Shown here piece by piece: positions 1-8,512 of a stretch of DNA of 39,383 nt. The notes beneath the pieces are model-generated. The model saw only the letters and a list, made by a program, of their open reading frames with translations. It was not told the DNA's origin and did no database searches. Numbering within the stretch: the stretch's first letter is position 1; each line of letters starts with the position of its first letter. Origin of the DNA: an uncultured Methylococcaceae bacterium (lineage in GTDB: Bacteria; Pseudomonadota; Gammaproteobacteria; Methylococcales; Methylomonadaceae); contig CAJAQT010000008.1 of assembly GCA_903944165.1 (NCBI GenBank), positions 1-39,383 of the forward strand. The letters are read 5' to 3'. A program made the translations under genes and the position numbers.

Positions 1-249
1 CTTGATGTTGACCATGAGCTGCTTAGAAACATTCTTTTAAATGTTAATGTGGGTTACAGTATTAATGAATTTCAAGGCGGTAATAATCGTGTTGATACCG
101 GCTATAACTTTGGTTTTGGCGCTAAATATTTACTTAATAGACATTTTTACCTTGCTAGCGGGTATGGCATGAGTTCAAGAACCAGTGACATTGCAAATGC
201 TGGCTATACGATTAATAGTTTTTCGCTCACGCTGGGTTCGCAGTTATAA
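1..249 (+). CDS. Outer-membrane beta-barrel protein, C-terminal fragment
   Basis: Open from the left edge to a TAA at 247-249, so only the last 82 residues are visible. The fragment alternates polar and hydrophobic residues in short strands separated by turns, has the phrases NVGYSIN, YNFGFGAKYLLNRHFYL and ASGYGMSSR, and ends in a strand closing GSQL. That is the style of the C-terminal strands of the putative beta-barrel porin 2 (BBP2) family, whose members often sit in exopolysaccharide clusters. Its stop lies 3 bp from the convergent stop of the phosphomannomutase gene, a sugar-nucleotide gene, which fits a polysaccharide context. The family call is from pattern memory; the barrel nature is firmer than the exact family. 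Confidence 0.6.
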   Translation, partial: LDVDHELLRNILLNVNVGYSINEFQGGNNRVDTGYNFGFGAKYLLNRHFYLASGYGMSSRTSDIANAGYTINSFSLTLGSQL

Positions 250-252
250 AGC

Positions 253-1626
253 TTACTGTAATAATGACAAAAGTTTTTCTGTTTCAGTATGCAGTACTAA
301 GGCATTATTTTTTGTTTCCACGTTTAATCTCACTAAAGGCTCAGTATTTGAGCAACGCAAGTTAAAGCGCCATTCTTCAAATTCCATACTTAAGCCATCA
401 GTAAAATCAATAGCAATTGCTTTAGCTTCATAGTGTTCCTGTACGCTTTTTAATACATGCTCAGGATTGACAATGGTACGGTTAATTTCACCGCTGGCAG
501 GGAACTTTTCCATCCGTTCATTCACTAATTGAGATAATTTTTTATTCTGTTTACTCATTAATTCAATGACTAATAACCACGGAATCATGCCACTATCGCA
601 ATAAGAGAAGGCTTTAAAATAGTGATGTGCACTCATTTCTCCGCCGTAAATAGCATCTTCTTTGCGCATTCGTTCTTTAATAAAAGCGTGTCCCGTTTTG
701 CTTTGTATGGCTTGCCCTGAAAGTGAGTTAATGATGTCGATGGTGTTCCATGTTAAGCGTGGATCATGCACTATTTTTGCACCAGGATGCTGATTGAGAA
801 ACGCCGCTGCAAGTAAGCCTACGATGTAATACCCTTCGATAAAGCGTCCTGTTTCATCAAAGAAAAAGCAGCGATCAAAATCACCATCCCAGGCTATACC
901 TAGGTCGGCGTGGTGGGTGATAATTGCTTGAATGGTGTCTGCTCGATTTTCTGGTAACAACGGATTAGGAATGCCATTGGGGAAGTGGCCATTGGGTTCA
1001 TGATGAATTTTGATGAATTCAAGGCTGTTTGGTAGGGCGGTTTCTAACCAATCAATCACATGCCCTGCGGCACCATTGCCTGCATTAACAACAATTTTTA
1101 ATGGTTTAAGTTGCGTAGGGTTAAGGTAGGTGAGCAGATGCGCAGTGTAAGCGTGTTGAATGCTAATGGTTGTTAAAGTACCTCGAACTTCCGTTGTGGT
1201 GGCAAAACGGTTAGTTTCAGCCAAGTGTTGAATACTATTTAAGCCACTGTCACCACTAATAGGTTGGCTGTGCTCACGCACTAATTTCATGCCATTAAAA
1301 TCCATCGGATTATGGCTGGCTGTAATCATAATGCCACCGTCCATAGTTATGCCGTGGTCTTGATAGGCAAAGCAAGCGTAATACACTTCTTCAGTACCAC
1401 ATAAGCCAATATCGTAAACATTGACACCTGAATCTTGCAAGCCGTTGATGACGGCATCGGCAATATCATGACTGGATAAGCGAATATCTCTACCCACAAT
1501 AACTGATTTTGGACGTAAGTGTTCGGCAAATGCTCTGCCAATGCGATAAGCAATGTCACTATTTAATTCTGTTGGAATACGACCTCGAATATCGTAGGCT
1601 TTAAAACACGTTAATGGCGTAGTCAT
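253..1626 (-). CDS. manB: Phosphomannomutase (ManB/CpsG)
   Basis: Interconverts mannose-6-phosphate and mannose-1-phosphate on the way to GDP-mannose for surface polysaccharide. The 457-residue protein follows E. coli CpsG/ManB closely along its length. It starts [15 protein letters not shown], has the phosphoserine loop TASHNP (Ser104), the metal loop DGDFDR, the sugar-binding loop [10 protein letters not shown] and the phosphate-binding loop [12 protein letters not shown]. The frame is open 50 codons further upstream, but that part overlaps rnfH and has no family resemblance, so the ATG at 1626 is preferred. It is the last gene of the NSS-ratA-rnfH-manB operon, 28 bp after rnfH, which is not its usual company and suggests it was added to this housekeeping operon. 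Confidence 0.95.
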   Translation of the reverse strand: MTTPLTCFKAYDIRGRIPTELNSDIAYRIGRAFAEHLRPKSVIVGRDIRLSSHDIADAVINGLQDSGVNVYDIGLCGTEEVYYACFAYQDHGITMDGGIMITASHNPMDFNGMKLVREHSQPISGDSGLNSIQHLAETNRFATTTEVRGTLTTISIQHAYTAHLLTYLNPTQLKPLKIVVNAGNGAAGHVIDWLETALPNSLEFIKIHHEPNGHFPNGIPNPLLPENRADTIQAIITHHADLGIAWDGDFDRCFFFDETGRFIEGYYIVGLLAAAFLNQHPGAKIVHDPRLTWNTIDIINSLSGQAIQSKTGHAFIKERMRKEDAIYGGEMSAHHYFKAFSYCDSGMIPWLLVIELMSKQNKKLSQLVNERMEKFPASGEINRTIVNPEHVLKSVQEHYEAKAIAIDFTDGLSMEFEEWRFNLRCSNTEPLVRLNVETKNNALVLHTETEKLLSLLQ

Positions 1627-1654
1627 GATTTTAGTAGAGTGAATAGGGTAAGTG

Positions 1655-1927
1655 TTATTTAAGCGCGCGCTGACGGCGTGCTTGTTTAGGGTCGTGTATA
1701 AGTGGGCGATAGATCTCAATGCGATCGCCTTGCCGTAGCGGGGCATCAAGTGTACATTTTTTACCAAAAATGCCAATAGTGAGTGATGCGTGCGTGAGTT
1801 CAGGGCATTGCTTTAGTATCTCAGAAGCAATAATCGCTTCATGAGCCGTACTTTGTTTAGGGATTATAAGCGAAAGTAACATTTGTTTTTCTGGTAGTGC
1901 GTAAGCAATTTCTATGGTTATAGTCAT
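1655..1927 (-). CDS. rnfH: RnfH family ubiquitin-like protein
   Basis: A 90-residue beta-grasp protein of the RnfH family. Its molecular role is unsettled; it is named after rnf clusters but is usually found beside ratA. Visible family hallmarks are the N-terminal AYALPEKQ, the central VGIFGK-like segment (here IGIFGKKC), then [18 protein letters not shown] and a basic tail RRQRALK. The start ATG at 1927 lies 4 bp after the ratA stop, so the two are translationally linked. A longer in-frame reading from 2008 would overlap ratA and adds no family sequence. Confidence 0.92.
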   Translation of the reverse strand: MTITIEIAYALPEKQMLLSLIIPKQSTAHEAIIASEILKQCPELTHASLTIGIFGKKCTLDAPLRQGDRIEIYRPLIHDPKQARRQRALK

Positions 1928-1931
1928 GAAT

Positions 1932-2363
1932 TTACAGGTAAATTTGTTTGGCGCGTGCCGTGAAAGAACCCACCATGGTGTTGCAAATTTGATTAAAAAC
2001 AGCGCCAAACGCTAGATTAGCGAGTTTTCCAGACATTTCAAATTCAAGATCTAAGGCGATTTTGCTAGCGTCTTCGCGTAGGGGCATAAAGCTCCACGCG
2101 CCCTCTAAATGTAAAAAAGGTCCCTCCAGTAACGATACTTTGATTTTTCCACCATGATCAATTTCATTTCGGGTAGAAAAGGCTTTTTTAAAGCCTCCCT
2201 TTGAAATAAATAGTTCAGCTTCGATGATGGTGTTATCACGATTAATAATTCTACTGCCTCCGCACCACGGTAAAAACTCTGGGTAGCGTTCAATATCATT
2301 TACCAAATCAAACATCTGCTGTGCAGAATATTTAACAAGCGCACTTTTGTTTACTTTAGTCAT
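1932..2363 (-). CDS. ratA: RatA/Coq10-like START-domain protein
   Basis: A 143-residue SRPBCC (START/Coq10) fold protein. Family knowledge: E. coli RatA was reported to bind 50S subunits and block 70S association, while homologues resemble the ubiquinone-binding protein Coq10. The N-terminus carries VKYSAQQMFDLVNDIERYPEFLPWC, of which ERYPEFLPWC is the family signature. The gene begins 2 bp after the stop of the upstream transporter gene and is followed 4 bp later by rnfH, so all are one transcript. The ratA-rnfH pair divergent from smpB is a classic gammaproteobacterial arrangement, here interrupted by the transporter gene. Confidence 0.93.
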   Translation of the reverse strand: MTKVNKSALVKYSAQQMFDLVNDIERYPEFLPWCGGSRIINRDNTIIEAELFISKGGFKKAFSTRNEIDHGGKIKVSLLEGPFLHLEGAWSFMPLREDASKIALDLEFEMSGKLANLAFGAVFNQICNTMVGSFTARAKQIYL

Positions 2364-2365
2364 GA

Positions 2366-3727
2366 TTAGATAATCCCCATTACTTGCAAGAAGACTAAAA
2401 ATACAGCAATTGGGGCAATATATTTAATGAGGAAATGCCAGATTTTAAAATGATTGTCGCTGACTAAGTTAAGCTCTTGTTGGCTATGCTGCGCGTTCAT
2501 TAGCCAGCCTGAAAATACAGCAATTGCTAGTCCGCCCAGGGGAAGCATGATATTTGAGGTTAAAAAATCCAGCAATTCAAATAAGTTTTGACCAAATAAT
2601 TTAATATCGCTCCAGACATTGAAAGAGAATATTGTAATTAAGCCTAGCCCCCATGATGCTGTGCAGGCATAAAGGCTTGCGAGTTTACGTGAAAGATTAC
2701 GGTTTTCAATTAACCATGCAATGGCGGGTTCGATTAGGGCGATAGCGGACGATAAGGCGGCAAACACTAAAATAATAAAAAACAATACGCCAAATAGCCA
2801 ACCGCCAGTCATATTGCCAAAGGCAAGTGGCAGGGTTTCAAAGATAAGGCCTGGTCCAGCACTGGGATTTAAATTATTGCTAAAAACAATAGGAAATATA
2901 ATGATGCCTGCCAATAAGGCTACTACGGTGTCTACTGCTGCGATAATGATAGATGTTTTCGCAATTGAAATGTCTTTTGGTAAATATGCACCATAGACCA
3001 TGACGCAGCCCATGCCTAAGCCTAAGCTGAAAAATGCTTGCCCCATCGCTATTAAAACACCTTTGCCCGTTAATTTACTAAAATCGACATTGAATAAAAA
3101 ATGAAGACCTTGAAAATAGCCCTTGGTAGTCATGGCATACATAAGCAGTAAAATTAATAACGCAAATAGACTGGGCATTAAAAAGCGGACAGATTTTTCA
3201 AGTCCCTCCCCTACGCCACGAGCCACAATAATTAAAGTGGTGAGCATCATGACAGAATGCCAAAAAATAAGCTGTAGTGGACTTTTAATAAATTGATCAA
3301 AAAGTTGCTGAACTTGTGCTGCATCAGTATTGATAAAATCACCAACAAATGCTTTTACTACATACGCACTTGCCCAGCCAGCGATCACGCTGTAGTAAGA
3401 TAAAATAAGCAATCCAGCAATAATGCCAAGCCACCCCACGTACTGCCATTGTGGGGTGGTATTGGCTTCTGTTGATAAGTTCAGCATGGTATTGACAGGG
3501 TTTTCACGGCCACGACGCCCCATCATGGATTCAGCTATGAAAATAGGGATGCCAATTAAGGCGACACATAAGAGGTAAACCAAGACAAAGGCACCTCCGC
3601 CATTTTCGCCAGTAATGTATGGAAACTTCCATATATTGCCCAAGCCAACAGCGGAACCAGTGGCTGCCAATATAAACGCAGTGCGTGATGACCATTCGCC
3701 GTGAATTGATTTTTTTATGTTTGTCAT
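2366..3727 (-). CDS. Sodium:neurotransmitter-symporter (NSS/SNF) family transporter
   Basis: A 453-residue polytopic inner-membrane protein with LeuT fold expected to couple Na+ uptake to an amino acid or similar organic substrate. The N-terminus has the diagnostic GSAVGLGNIWKFPY (residues 24-37) followed by GENGGGAFVLVYLL, corresponding to the unwound TM1 and TM2 of the family. About eleven hydrophobic segments can be counted, as in short bacterial members. Substrate cannot be read from sequence. It is first in the operon with ratA, rnfH and manB and is divergent from smpB across 108 bp, which should hold both promoters. Confidence 0.9.
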   Translation of the reverse strand: MTNIKKSIHGEWSSRTAFILAATGSAVGLGNIWKFPYITGENGGGAFVLVYLLCVALIGIPIFIAESMMGRRGRENPVNTMLNLSTEANTTPQWQYVGWLGIIAGLLILSYYSVIAGWASAYVVKAFVGDFINTDAAQVQQLFDQFIKSPLQLIFWHSVMMLTTLIIVARGVGEGLEKSVRFLMPSLFALLILLLMYAMTTKGYFQGLHFLFNVDFSKLTGKGVLIAMGQAFFSLGLGMGCVMVYGAYLPKDISIAKTSIIIAAVDTVVALLAGIIIFPIVFSNNLNPSAGPGLIFETLPLAFGNMTGGWLFGVLFFIILVFAALSSAIALIEPAIAWLIENRNLSRKLASLYACTASWGLGLITIFSFNVWSDIKLFGQNLFELLDFLTSNIMLPLGGLAIAVFSGWLMNAQHSQQELNLVSDNHFKIWHFLIKYIAPIAVFLVFLQVMGII

Positions 3728-3835
3728 GTTTTTTGCCTAAGACACTATTCTTAAAAACGCACTTTAATTACTTTTATCACGTAAAATAACAAAATTATTT
3801 CAATACGTCAGTTTTAAAATACTAATTAATATACT

Positions 3836-4321
3836 ATGGCTGATAAAAAATCCAAAAAAGCGGTTGCCAAACAAAACGCTACGATTGCGGTAAATCGTCA
3901 AGCTAAGCATGAATATTTTATTGAGGAACGCTTTGAGGCAGGATTAGTCTTAGAGGGATGGGAGGTTAAAAGCTTACGTGATGGACGCGTGCAATTAAAG
4001 GAAAGCTACGTCACGTTAAAACGTGGTGAGGCGTGGCTAGTGGGTGCGCATATTTCTGCATTGATTTCTGCCTCAACGCACGTTAATCCAGATTCTATTA
4101 GAATGAAAAAATTGCTTCTCAATCGACAAGAGTTAAATAAGTTAATTGGTTCTGTAGAACGTAAAGGCTTTACTATTGTGCCGTTGTCAATGTATTGGAA
4201 GGCAGGCAGGGCTAAGTTGGAAATTGGTTTGGCAAAAGGCAAGCAATTGCATGATAAACGTGTCGCGGTCAAAGACCGTGATTGGCAGCGCGAAAAAGCG
4301 CGTATTATGAAAAAAGGTTAG
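3836..4321 (+). CDS. smpB: SsrA-binding protein SmpB
   Basis: Binds tmRNA and delivers it to stalled ribosomes for trans-translation. The 161-residue protein shows the OB-fold signature ([26 protein letters not shown]), the strand RVQLKESYV and the basic C-terminal tail [16 protein letters not shown] that mimics an anticodon arm on the ribosome. The N-terminal extension is lysine-rich. The ATG at 3836 is preceded by AT-rich sequence with no obvious Shine-Dalgarno motif. The tmRNA gene itself (ssrA) is not in the window. Confidence 0.97.
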   Translation: MADKKSKKAVAKQNATIAVNRQAKHEYFIEERFEAGLVLEGWEVKSLRDGRVQLKESYVTLKRGEAWLVGAHISALISASTHVNPDSIRMKKLLLNRQELNKLIGSVERKGFTIVPLSMYWKAGRAKLEIGLAKGKQLHDKRVAVKDRDWQREKARIMKKG

Positions 4322-4328
4322 GTTCACA

Positions 4329-4895
4329 ATGGTGTCACACCCAAATTTACTTTGTGCAAAGAATAGTTTTTTAGTTGTTGTTGATGTGCAAACAAAACTT
4401 ATTGCCGCAATGTCTGACCTTAATACTGAAACAATGCTGACGAACATTGGCATATTAATCAGTGCTGCGCATCGCTTAACGATACCTGTGCTGATTACCG
4501 AGCAATACCCAAAAGGCTTGGGACGAACGGTAAATGAATTGGTCACTTTGCTGGATGACACGGATACAGTAGTCGAAAAAACTGGCTTTTCCGCGTGTGC
4601 AGCCAAAGCATTCAATGAGGTCTTGGCATCGGCGCAGCAAAAGCAAATTATTTTGGTTGGTATGGAGGCGCATGTGTGCGTATTACAGACGGCCTTTGAG
4701 TTAACTGCACAAGGTTATCATGTGTATGTGGTTGAAGATGCTGTGTGTTCGCGTAAGGCTGAGCATAAGTTTTATGGCTTGGAAAGAATGCTACAGCAAG
4801 ACATTACTGTAATGAATCATGAGTCCGTCATTTTTGAATGGTTAAGAGATGCTACGCATTTAGAGTTTAAAGCTATTTCTGGTTTGTTACGGTAA
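4329..4895 (+). CDS. Isochorismatase-family cysteine hydrolase (YcaC-like)
   Basis: A 188-residue Rossmann-like hydrolase. The catalytic triad of the family is visible as Asp19 in VVVDVQ, Lys84 in VVEKTGFSA and Cys117 in GMEAHVCVLQT. The spacing and the EAHVC context match the YcaC-like branch rather than nicotinamidases; the physiological substrate is unknown. It starts 7 bp after smpB, and its TAA is immediately followed by the ribosome-binding site of the next gene, so smpB, this gene and the hopJ-like gene are likely co-transcribed. Confidence 0.88.
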   Translation: MVSHPNLLCAKNSFLVVVDVQTKLIAAMSDLNTETMLTNIGILISAAHRLTIPVLITEQYPKGLGRTVNELVTLLDDTDTVVEKTGFSACAAKAFNEVLASAQQKQIILVGMEAHVCVLQTAFELTAQGYHVYVVEDAVCSRKAEHKFYGLERMLQQDITVMNHESVIFEWLRDATHLEFKAISGLLR

Positions 4896-4905
4896 GGAGG
4901 AATAA

Positions 4906-5262
4906 ATGCCATTACAAGAGTTTTTAAGTGCAGTTAAAAATGACGAGTGGTTTAGTTTTGATGAGGTAATAAGCGTAATTTTAGCGCATTATGATTATCA
5001 GCCCACTGAGTTTACCAATGGCTTAGGGACAGATTGTTTATTTAATGCAGCGGGTAATAATGAAGGTTCATGTAAAATTTTTGCTTTTGCACTAATTAAT
5101 GGTCTTAGTAAAGAGCAGACGCTTAATTTATTTGGTGCTTATTATCGGCATGATGTGTTAGAAAATCCTAATGGCGAAGATCATCAAAATATCCGTAGAT
5201 TTATTCGTGATGGCTTGGCGGGGCTGTGTTTTAAGGGTTCAGCACTGCATTTAAGCGTGTAA
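4906..5262 (+). CDS. HopJ-family protein
   Basis: A 118-residue soluble protein matching the HopJ type III effector family, seen in the segments FTNGLGTDCLFNAAGNNEGS, CKIFAFALINGLS, GAYYRHDVLENPNGEDHQNIRRF and GLAGLCFKG. A strong Shine-Dalgarno (TAAGGAGG at 4893-4900) precedes the ATG. The family was named from a Pseudomonas syringae Hop protein, but it is widespread in free-living bacteria. No secretion genes, hrp-box or chaperone are visible here, so an effector role is not supported; function is unknown. Confidence 0.85.
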   Translation: MPLQEFLSAVKNDEWFSFDEVISVILAHYDYQPTEFTNGLGTDCLFNAAGNNEGSCKIFAFALINGLSKEQTLNLFGAYYRHDVLENPNGEDHQNIRRFIRDGLAGLCFKGSALHLSV

Positions 5263-5266
5263 TGAA

Positions 5267-5292
5267 GCGTTCATCTATGCGCTGATGAACGC
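5267..5292 (+). other. Perfect 9-bp hairpin after hopJ-like gene
   Basis: GCGTTCATC (5267-5275) and GATGAACGC (5284-5292) form a perfect inverted repeat around an 8-nt loop, 4 bp past the upstream stop codon. There is no T-run after it, so it is either a weak terminator or an RNA 3'-end stabiliser for the smpB operon. Confidence 0.6.
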
Positions 5293-5320
5293 GTTGCGTG
5301 TAGTGGCCATGTTTTTCACA

Positions 5321-5349
5321 TTGACATAATGTCATGCTGTCAGTATATT
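5321..5349 (+). promoter_or_regulatory. Sigma-70 promoter of tRNA-Leu
   Basis: A perfect -35 TTGACA (5321-5326), 17-bp spacer and -10 TATATT (5344-5349) lie about 25 bp upstream of the mature tRNA-Leu 5' end. The -35 is embedded in a 13-bp dyad TGACATAATGTCA (5322-5334). Confidence 0.8.
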
Positions 5350-5373
5350 TTTTAAGTAAAGTGTCGTCGCGCT

Positions 5374-5459
5374 GCCGAGGTGGTGAAATGGTAGACACGC
5401 TAGCTTCAGGTGCTAGTGGGCGCAAGCCCGTGGAGGTTCAAGTCCTCTTCTCGGTACCA
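5374..5459 (+). tRNA. tRNA-Leu (anticodon CAG)
   Basis: An 86-nt type II tRNA with CCA encoded. Acceptor stem GCCGAGG pairs with TCTCGGT (G1-U72 as in other Leu tRNAs), the anticodon arm is CTAGC-TTCAGGT-GCTAG giving CAG, and the long variable arm is a GGGC/GCCC stem capped by a GCAA loop. The T arm is GGAGG-TTCAAGT-CCTCT. It decodes CUG. Confidence 0.96.
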
Positions 5460-5489
5460 TTAATGCAGGCTCGCTCATTCCGTATAGAT

Positions 5490-5523
5490 AACCCATCAGG
5501 CAACTTAGCCTGGCGGGTTTTTT
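5490..5523 (+). terminator. Rho-independent terminator of tRNA-Leu
   Basis: AACCC and CAGGC on the left arm pair with GCCTG and GGGTT on the right (5490-5518) around a short AT loop, with a T-run from 5517 to 5523. It separates tRNA-Leu from the rib operon. Confidence 0.85.
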
Positions 5524-5568
5524 CGTTTTTATGCAGTGGTTTTTATAATTTTTATGGGCATGACGTAG

Positions 5569-6654
5569 ATGACAACAGATACTTCTTATATGGCAAGAGC
5601 CTTAACTTTAGCAAAAAAAGGTCTGTATACTACGCATCCCAATCCCCGCGTAGGGTGTGTTTTAGTCAACAATGGGCAAATAATTGGTGAAGGTTGGCAT
5701 GAGCGTGCAGGTCAAGCTCATGCTGAACTTATGGCGTTGCGAACAACTCAGGATGCGCGAGGTGCAACAGCATATGTCACTTTAGAGCCATGTAGTCATC
5801 ATGGTAAAACACCGCCATGTTGCGAGGCATTAATTCAAGCGGGGGTTACAAGAGTGGTGGCGGCCCTGCAAGATCCAAATCCCCTGGTTTCAGGGCGAGG
5901 TTTTGCGGCACTTCACGCAGCTGGTATTGCTGTGGACGTGGGCGTGTTGGCCGAAGACGCAGCATTACTAAATCGCGGCTTTATCTCGCGAATGTCTAAG
6001 AACAAGCCTTTTGTGCGAAGCAAATTAGCGATGAGTTTAGATGGGCGTACAGCATTGGCATCAGGAGAAAGTAAGTGGATAACCTCCGTCTTTGCAAGGC
6101 AAGACGTACAGTATTTACGCGCTGAAAGCACCGCTATTTTATCTACAATCTCGACCGTTTTAGCGGATAATCCAGCCTTAACAGCTCGGATTGATGACGA
6201 TGTTGTACAGCCAATACGTGTTATTCTTGATAGCCAGTTACGCATGCCTGTGGCAGCACAACTTAGTCAACAGCCAGGAAGAACACTGGTGCTAACTTGC
6301 ACGGATAAGCCACATGAGCACTCTCTTTTGGAAAGAGCTGGTTTTGAAGTCTATCGTCTGCCAAGCAATAAGGGGCGGCTTGATTTGCCTAAAGTCTTTG
6401 CTTTTCTGGCTGAAATGCACATTAACGAGGTTTTTGTAGAGGCCGGTGCTGTGCTAAATGGTGAGTTGCTTGCTGAAGGCTTAATTGATGAATTAGTTAT
6501 CTATATGGCTCCTGTCGTTTTGGGAGATAAAGGGCGTGGGCTATTTAGTTTGCCAGGAATGGTAACGATGGCAGATAAAAAATTATTTAAATGGGGTGAT
6601 GTTCGGGCGCTTGGGCCTGATCTGCGCTTCATCTTAACGCCAGTGGTCGCGTAA
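5569..6654 (+). CDS. ribD: Bifunctional riboflavin deaminase/reductase RibD
   Basis: Carries out deamination then NADPH reduction of the pyrimidine intermediate in riboflavin synthesis. The N-terminal deaminase domain (about 1-145) has HPNPRVGCVLV, the zinc ligand His51 in HAELMAL and the second zinc motif PCSHHGKTPPC (Cys75, Cys84). The C-terminal reductase domain (about 150-361) begins KPFVRSKLAMSLDGRTAL and contains FVEAGAVLNGELL. At 361 residues it is family-typical. The ATG at 5569 has no clear Shine-Dalgarno; Met8 (5590) is an alternative. It opens the rib-nusB-thiL-pgpA cluster. No FMN riboswitch is visible upstream. Confidence 0.95.
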   Translation: MTTDTSYMARALTLAKKGLYTTHPNPRVGCVLVNNGQIIGEGWHERAGQAHAELMALRTTQDARGATAYVTLEPCSHHGKTPPCCEALIQAGVTRVVAALQDPNPLVSGRGFAALHAAGIAVDVGVLAEDAALLNRGFISRMSKNKPFVRSKLAMSLDGRTALASGESKWITSVFARQDVQYLRAESTAILSTISTVLADNPALTARIDDDVVQPIRVILDSQLRMPVAAQLSQQPGRTLVLTCTDKPHEHSLLERAGFEVYRLPSNKGRLDLPKVFAFLAEMHINEVFVEAGAVLNGELLAEGLIDELVIYMAPVVLGDKGRGLFSLPGMVTMADKKLFKWGDVRALGPDLRFILTPVVA

Positions 6655-6697
6655 AGTTTCTACTGGTTTCGTAACGATTAAGTAACATTACAGACTT

Positions 6698-7354
6698 ATG
6701 TTTACAGGTATTATTTTAGCAGTGGGCCATATTGCTGCGGTAGAGCAAGTCTCTGGCGATTATCGTTTAAAAATAGCAACGGGAAGTTTGCCTCTTGATG
6801 GCGTAAAGCTTGGCGATAGTATTGCTGTCAATGGCATATGCTTAACAGCCGTAGAGCTTGGTGTGCAATATTTTTGTGCGGACGTGTCTAATGAAACGTG
6901 GTCACGAACAACCTTAGCAAAGGCTCATTCAGGTACGTTGGTAAATTTAGAGTTGGCACTCATGCCCTCGTCAAGAATGGGTGGGCATTTTGTGAGCGGT
7001 CATATTGATGGGGTTGGTACAATTATTAAACAAGATTCCGATGCTCGCTCTGTACGGTTTATTATTCAAGCACCCGACGCGCTAGCAAAATATATTGCAG
7101 AAAAAGGTTCAATTTGTATTGATGGCATTAGCTTAACTGTGAATGAGGTGAAGGGAGCAAATTTTGGTGTTAACATCGTTCCACATACGCTTCAAGAGAC
7201 AGCGTTAAAATCTCTTGGAGTAGGTGCAGGTGTTAATTTAGAGGTGGATTTATTGGCTAGATATTTAGAGCGTCTACTCACTCATGCTGCACCTGACACG
7301 AAAAAAAGTCATGTGACGCATGAATTATTGCACACTAGTGGTTTTTTAAATTAA
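6698..7354 (+). CDS. ribE: Riboflavin synthase, alpha subunit
   Basis: Dismutates two 6,7-dimethyl-8-ribityllumazine molecules to riboflavin. The 218-residue protein consists of two tandem lumazine-binding barrels: the first begins MFTGII and has SIAVNGICLTAV (41-52), the second begins around GGHFVSGHIDGVG (95-107) and repeats the motif as SICIDGISLTVNEV. The order ribD-ribE-ribBA-ribH is preserved. Some databases call this gene ribC. Confidence 0.95.
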   Translation: MFTGIILAVGHIAAVEQVSGDYRLKIATGSLPLDGVKLGDSIAVNGICLTAVELGVQYFCADVSNETWSRTTLAKAHSGTLVNLELALMPSSRMGGHFVSGHIDGVGTIIKQDSDARSVRFIIQAPDALAKYIAEKGSICIDGISLTVNEVKGANFGVNIVPHTLQETALKSLGVGAGVNLEVDLLARYLERLLTHAAPDTKKSHVTHELLHTSGFLN

Positions 7355-7375
7355 TTTAAGAGCGCGTAAAAACGT

Positions 7376-8479
7376 ATGGATAGCATAGAAGATATTATTG
7401 AGGAGTTGCGGCAAGGAAAGATGGTTATCATTATGGATGACGAAGATCGTGAAAATGAAGGCGATTTAGTTATGGCTGCGGCGTTTACACGTCCAGAGGA
7501 TATTAATTTTATGGCGCGTTATGGCCGGGGCTTAATTTGTTTGACATTAACCAGTGAGCGTTGTCAGCAATTGCGCTTACCTTTAATGGTCAATGAAAAT
7601 AAAACACCGCATTCAACTAACTTTACTGTGTCAATAGAGGCCGCACAAGGCGTTACCACAGGAATTTCTGCTGCTGATCGAGCGTGTACCATCCAAGCTG
7701 CTGTTGCGCCTAATGCAAAAGCAGATGATTTAGTTCAGCCTGGGCATGTGTTCCCTTTAATGGCACAATCTGGCGGTGTATTAAATAGAGCGGGGCATAC
7801 CGAGGCGGGCTGTGATTTGGCGCGTTTAGCAGGCGTTGCGCCAGCCGCAGTGATTGTAGAAATTTTAAATGACGATGGCAGTATGGCAAGGCGTCCTGAT
7901 TTAGAAGTTTTTGCTAAGCAGCATCAGCTAAAAATAGGCACCATCGCTGATTTAATTCACTATCGAATTCAACATGAAAATACCTTAGAGCGTATTAGTG
8001 AATGTGCTTATCCAACTGAATTCGGACAATTTCGTCTATATGCTTACCAAGATCGTAATGACAACAATGTACATTTGGCGTTGGTGATGGGCGAGGTTTC
8101 TGGTGATAGACCCGTGTTGGTTAGAGTGCATGCGCGAAATTTACTGGATGATGTTTTAGCCTCAAAGCGCAGTGACTGTAATGTACCTATAAAAGTAGCC
8201 ATGCAAAAAATTGCTGAAGAAGGGCGTGGGGTATTGGTCATAATTCGCCAAAGTGAAAATAATAAAGCCTTGGCTGAATTAATTCATGGTTATCAGTTGC
8301 AAGATCATGGGCTAATTAATACTGAGCATTCAAATGAGCACGTGGATTGGCGAACCACCGGCACCGGTGCACGAATTCTCGCTGATTTAGGTGTGCAAAA
8401 ATTAAAAGTGTTAGGTGTGCAAAAAAAATATATTGCTTTGTCAGGCTTTAATTTAGAAGTTGCAGAGCATGTTGGTTAA
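7376..8479 (+). CDS. ribBA: 3,4-dihydroxy-2-butanone 4-phosphate synthase with degenerate GTP cyclohydrolase II-like domain
   Basis: The N-terminal domain (1-200) makes 3,4-dihydroxy-2-butanone 4-phosphate from ribulose 5-phosphate; its active-site loops [10 protein letters not shown] (21-30) and [11 protein letters not shown] (His141, Glu143) are intact. The C-terminal domain (about 205-367) has the GTP cyclohydrolase II fold, but the zinc ligands of active RibA (Cys54, Cys65, Cys67 in E. coli) align to Asn255, Ser266 and Cys268, so only one remains. Family knowledge: such RibB-RibA-like fusions are common in gammaproteobacteria and rely on a separate ribA, which is not in this window. Starts 21 bp after ribE. 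Confidence 0.93.
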   Translation: MDSIEDIIEELRQGKMVIIMDDEDRENEGDLVMAAAFTRPEDINFMARYGRGLICLTLTSERCQQLRLPLMVNENKTPHSTNFTVSIEAAQGVTTGISAADRACTIQAAVAPNAKADDLVQPGHVFPLMAQSGGVLNRAGHTEAGCDLARLAGVAPAAVIVEILNDDGSMARRPDLEVFAKQHQLKIGTIADLIHYRIQHENTLERISECAYPTEFGQFRLYAYQDRNDNNVHLALVMGEVSGDRPVLVRVHARNLLDDVLASKRSDCNVPIKVAMQKIAEEGRGVLVIIRQSENNKALAELIHGYQLQDHGLINTEHSNEHVDWRTTGTGARILADLGVQKLKVLGVQKKYIALSGFNLEVAEHVG

Positions 8480-8512
8480 ATAATTTCTATGAATAAGCAA
8501 GGAGATGTCAGG

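Noticed and set aside
1627..1776. N-terminal extension of phosphomannomutase
   Set aside because: The extra 50 codons overlap rnfH, show no family resemblance and lack a ribosome-binding site.
4906..5262. HopJ-like protein as a type III secreted effector
   Set aside because: No secretion genes, hrp-type promoter or chaperone is nearby; the family is found widely in non-pathogens, so only the family name is kept.
5524..5568. FMN riboswitch upstream of ribD
   Set aside because: The 45 bp before ribD are too short and show no RFN-element motifs.
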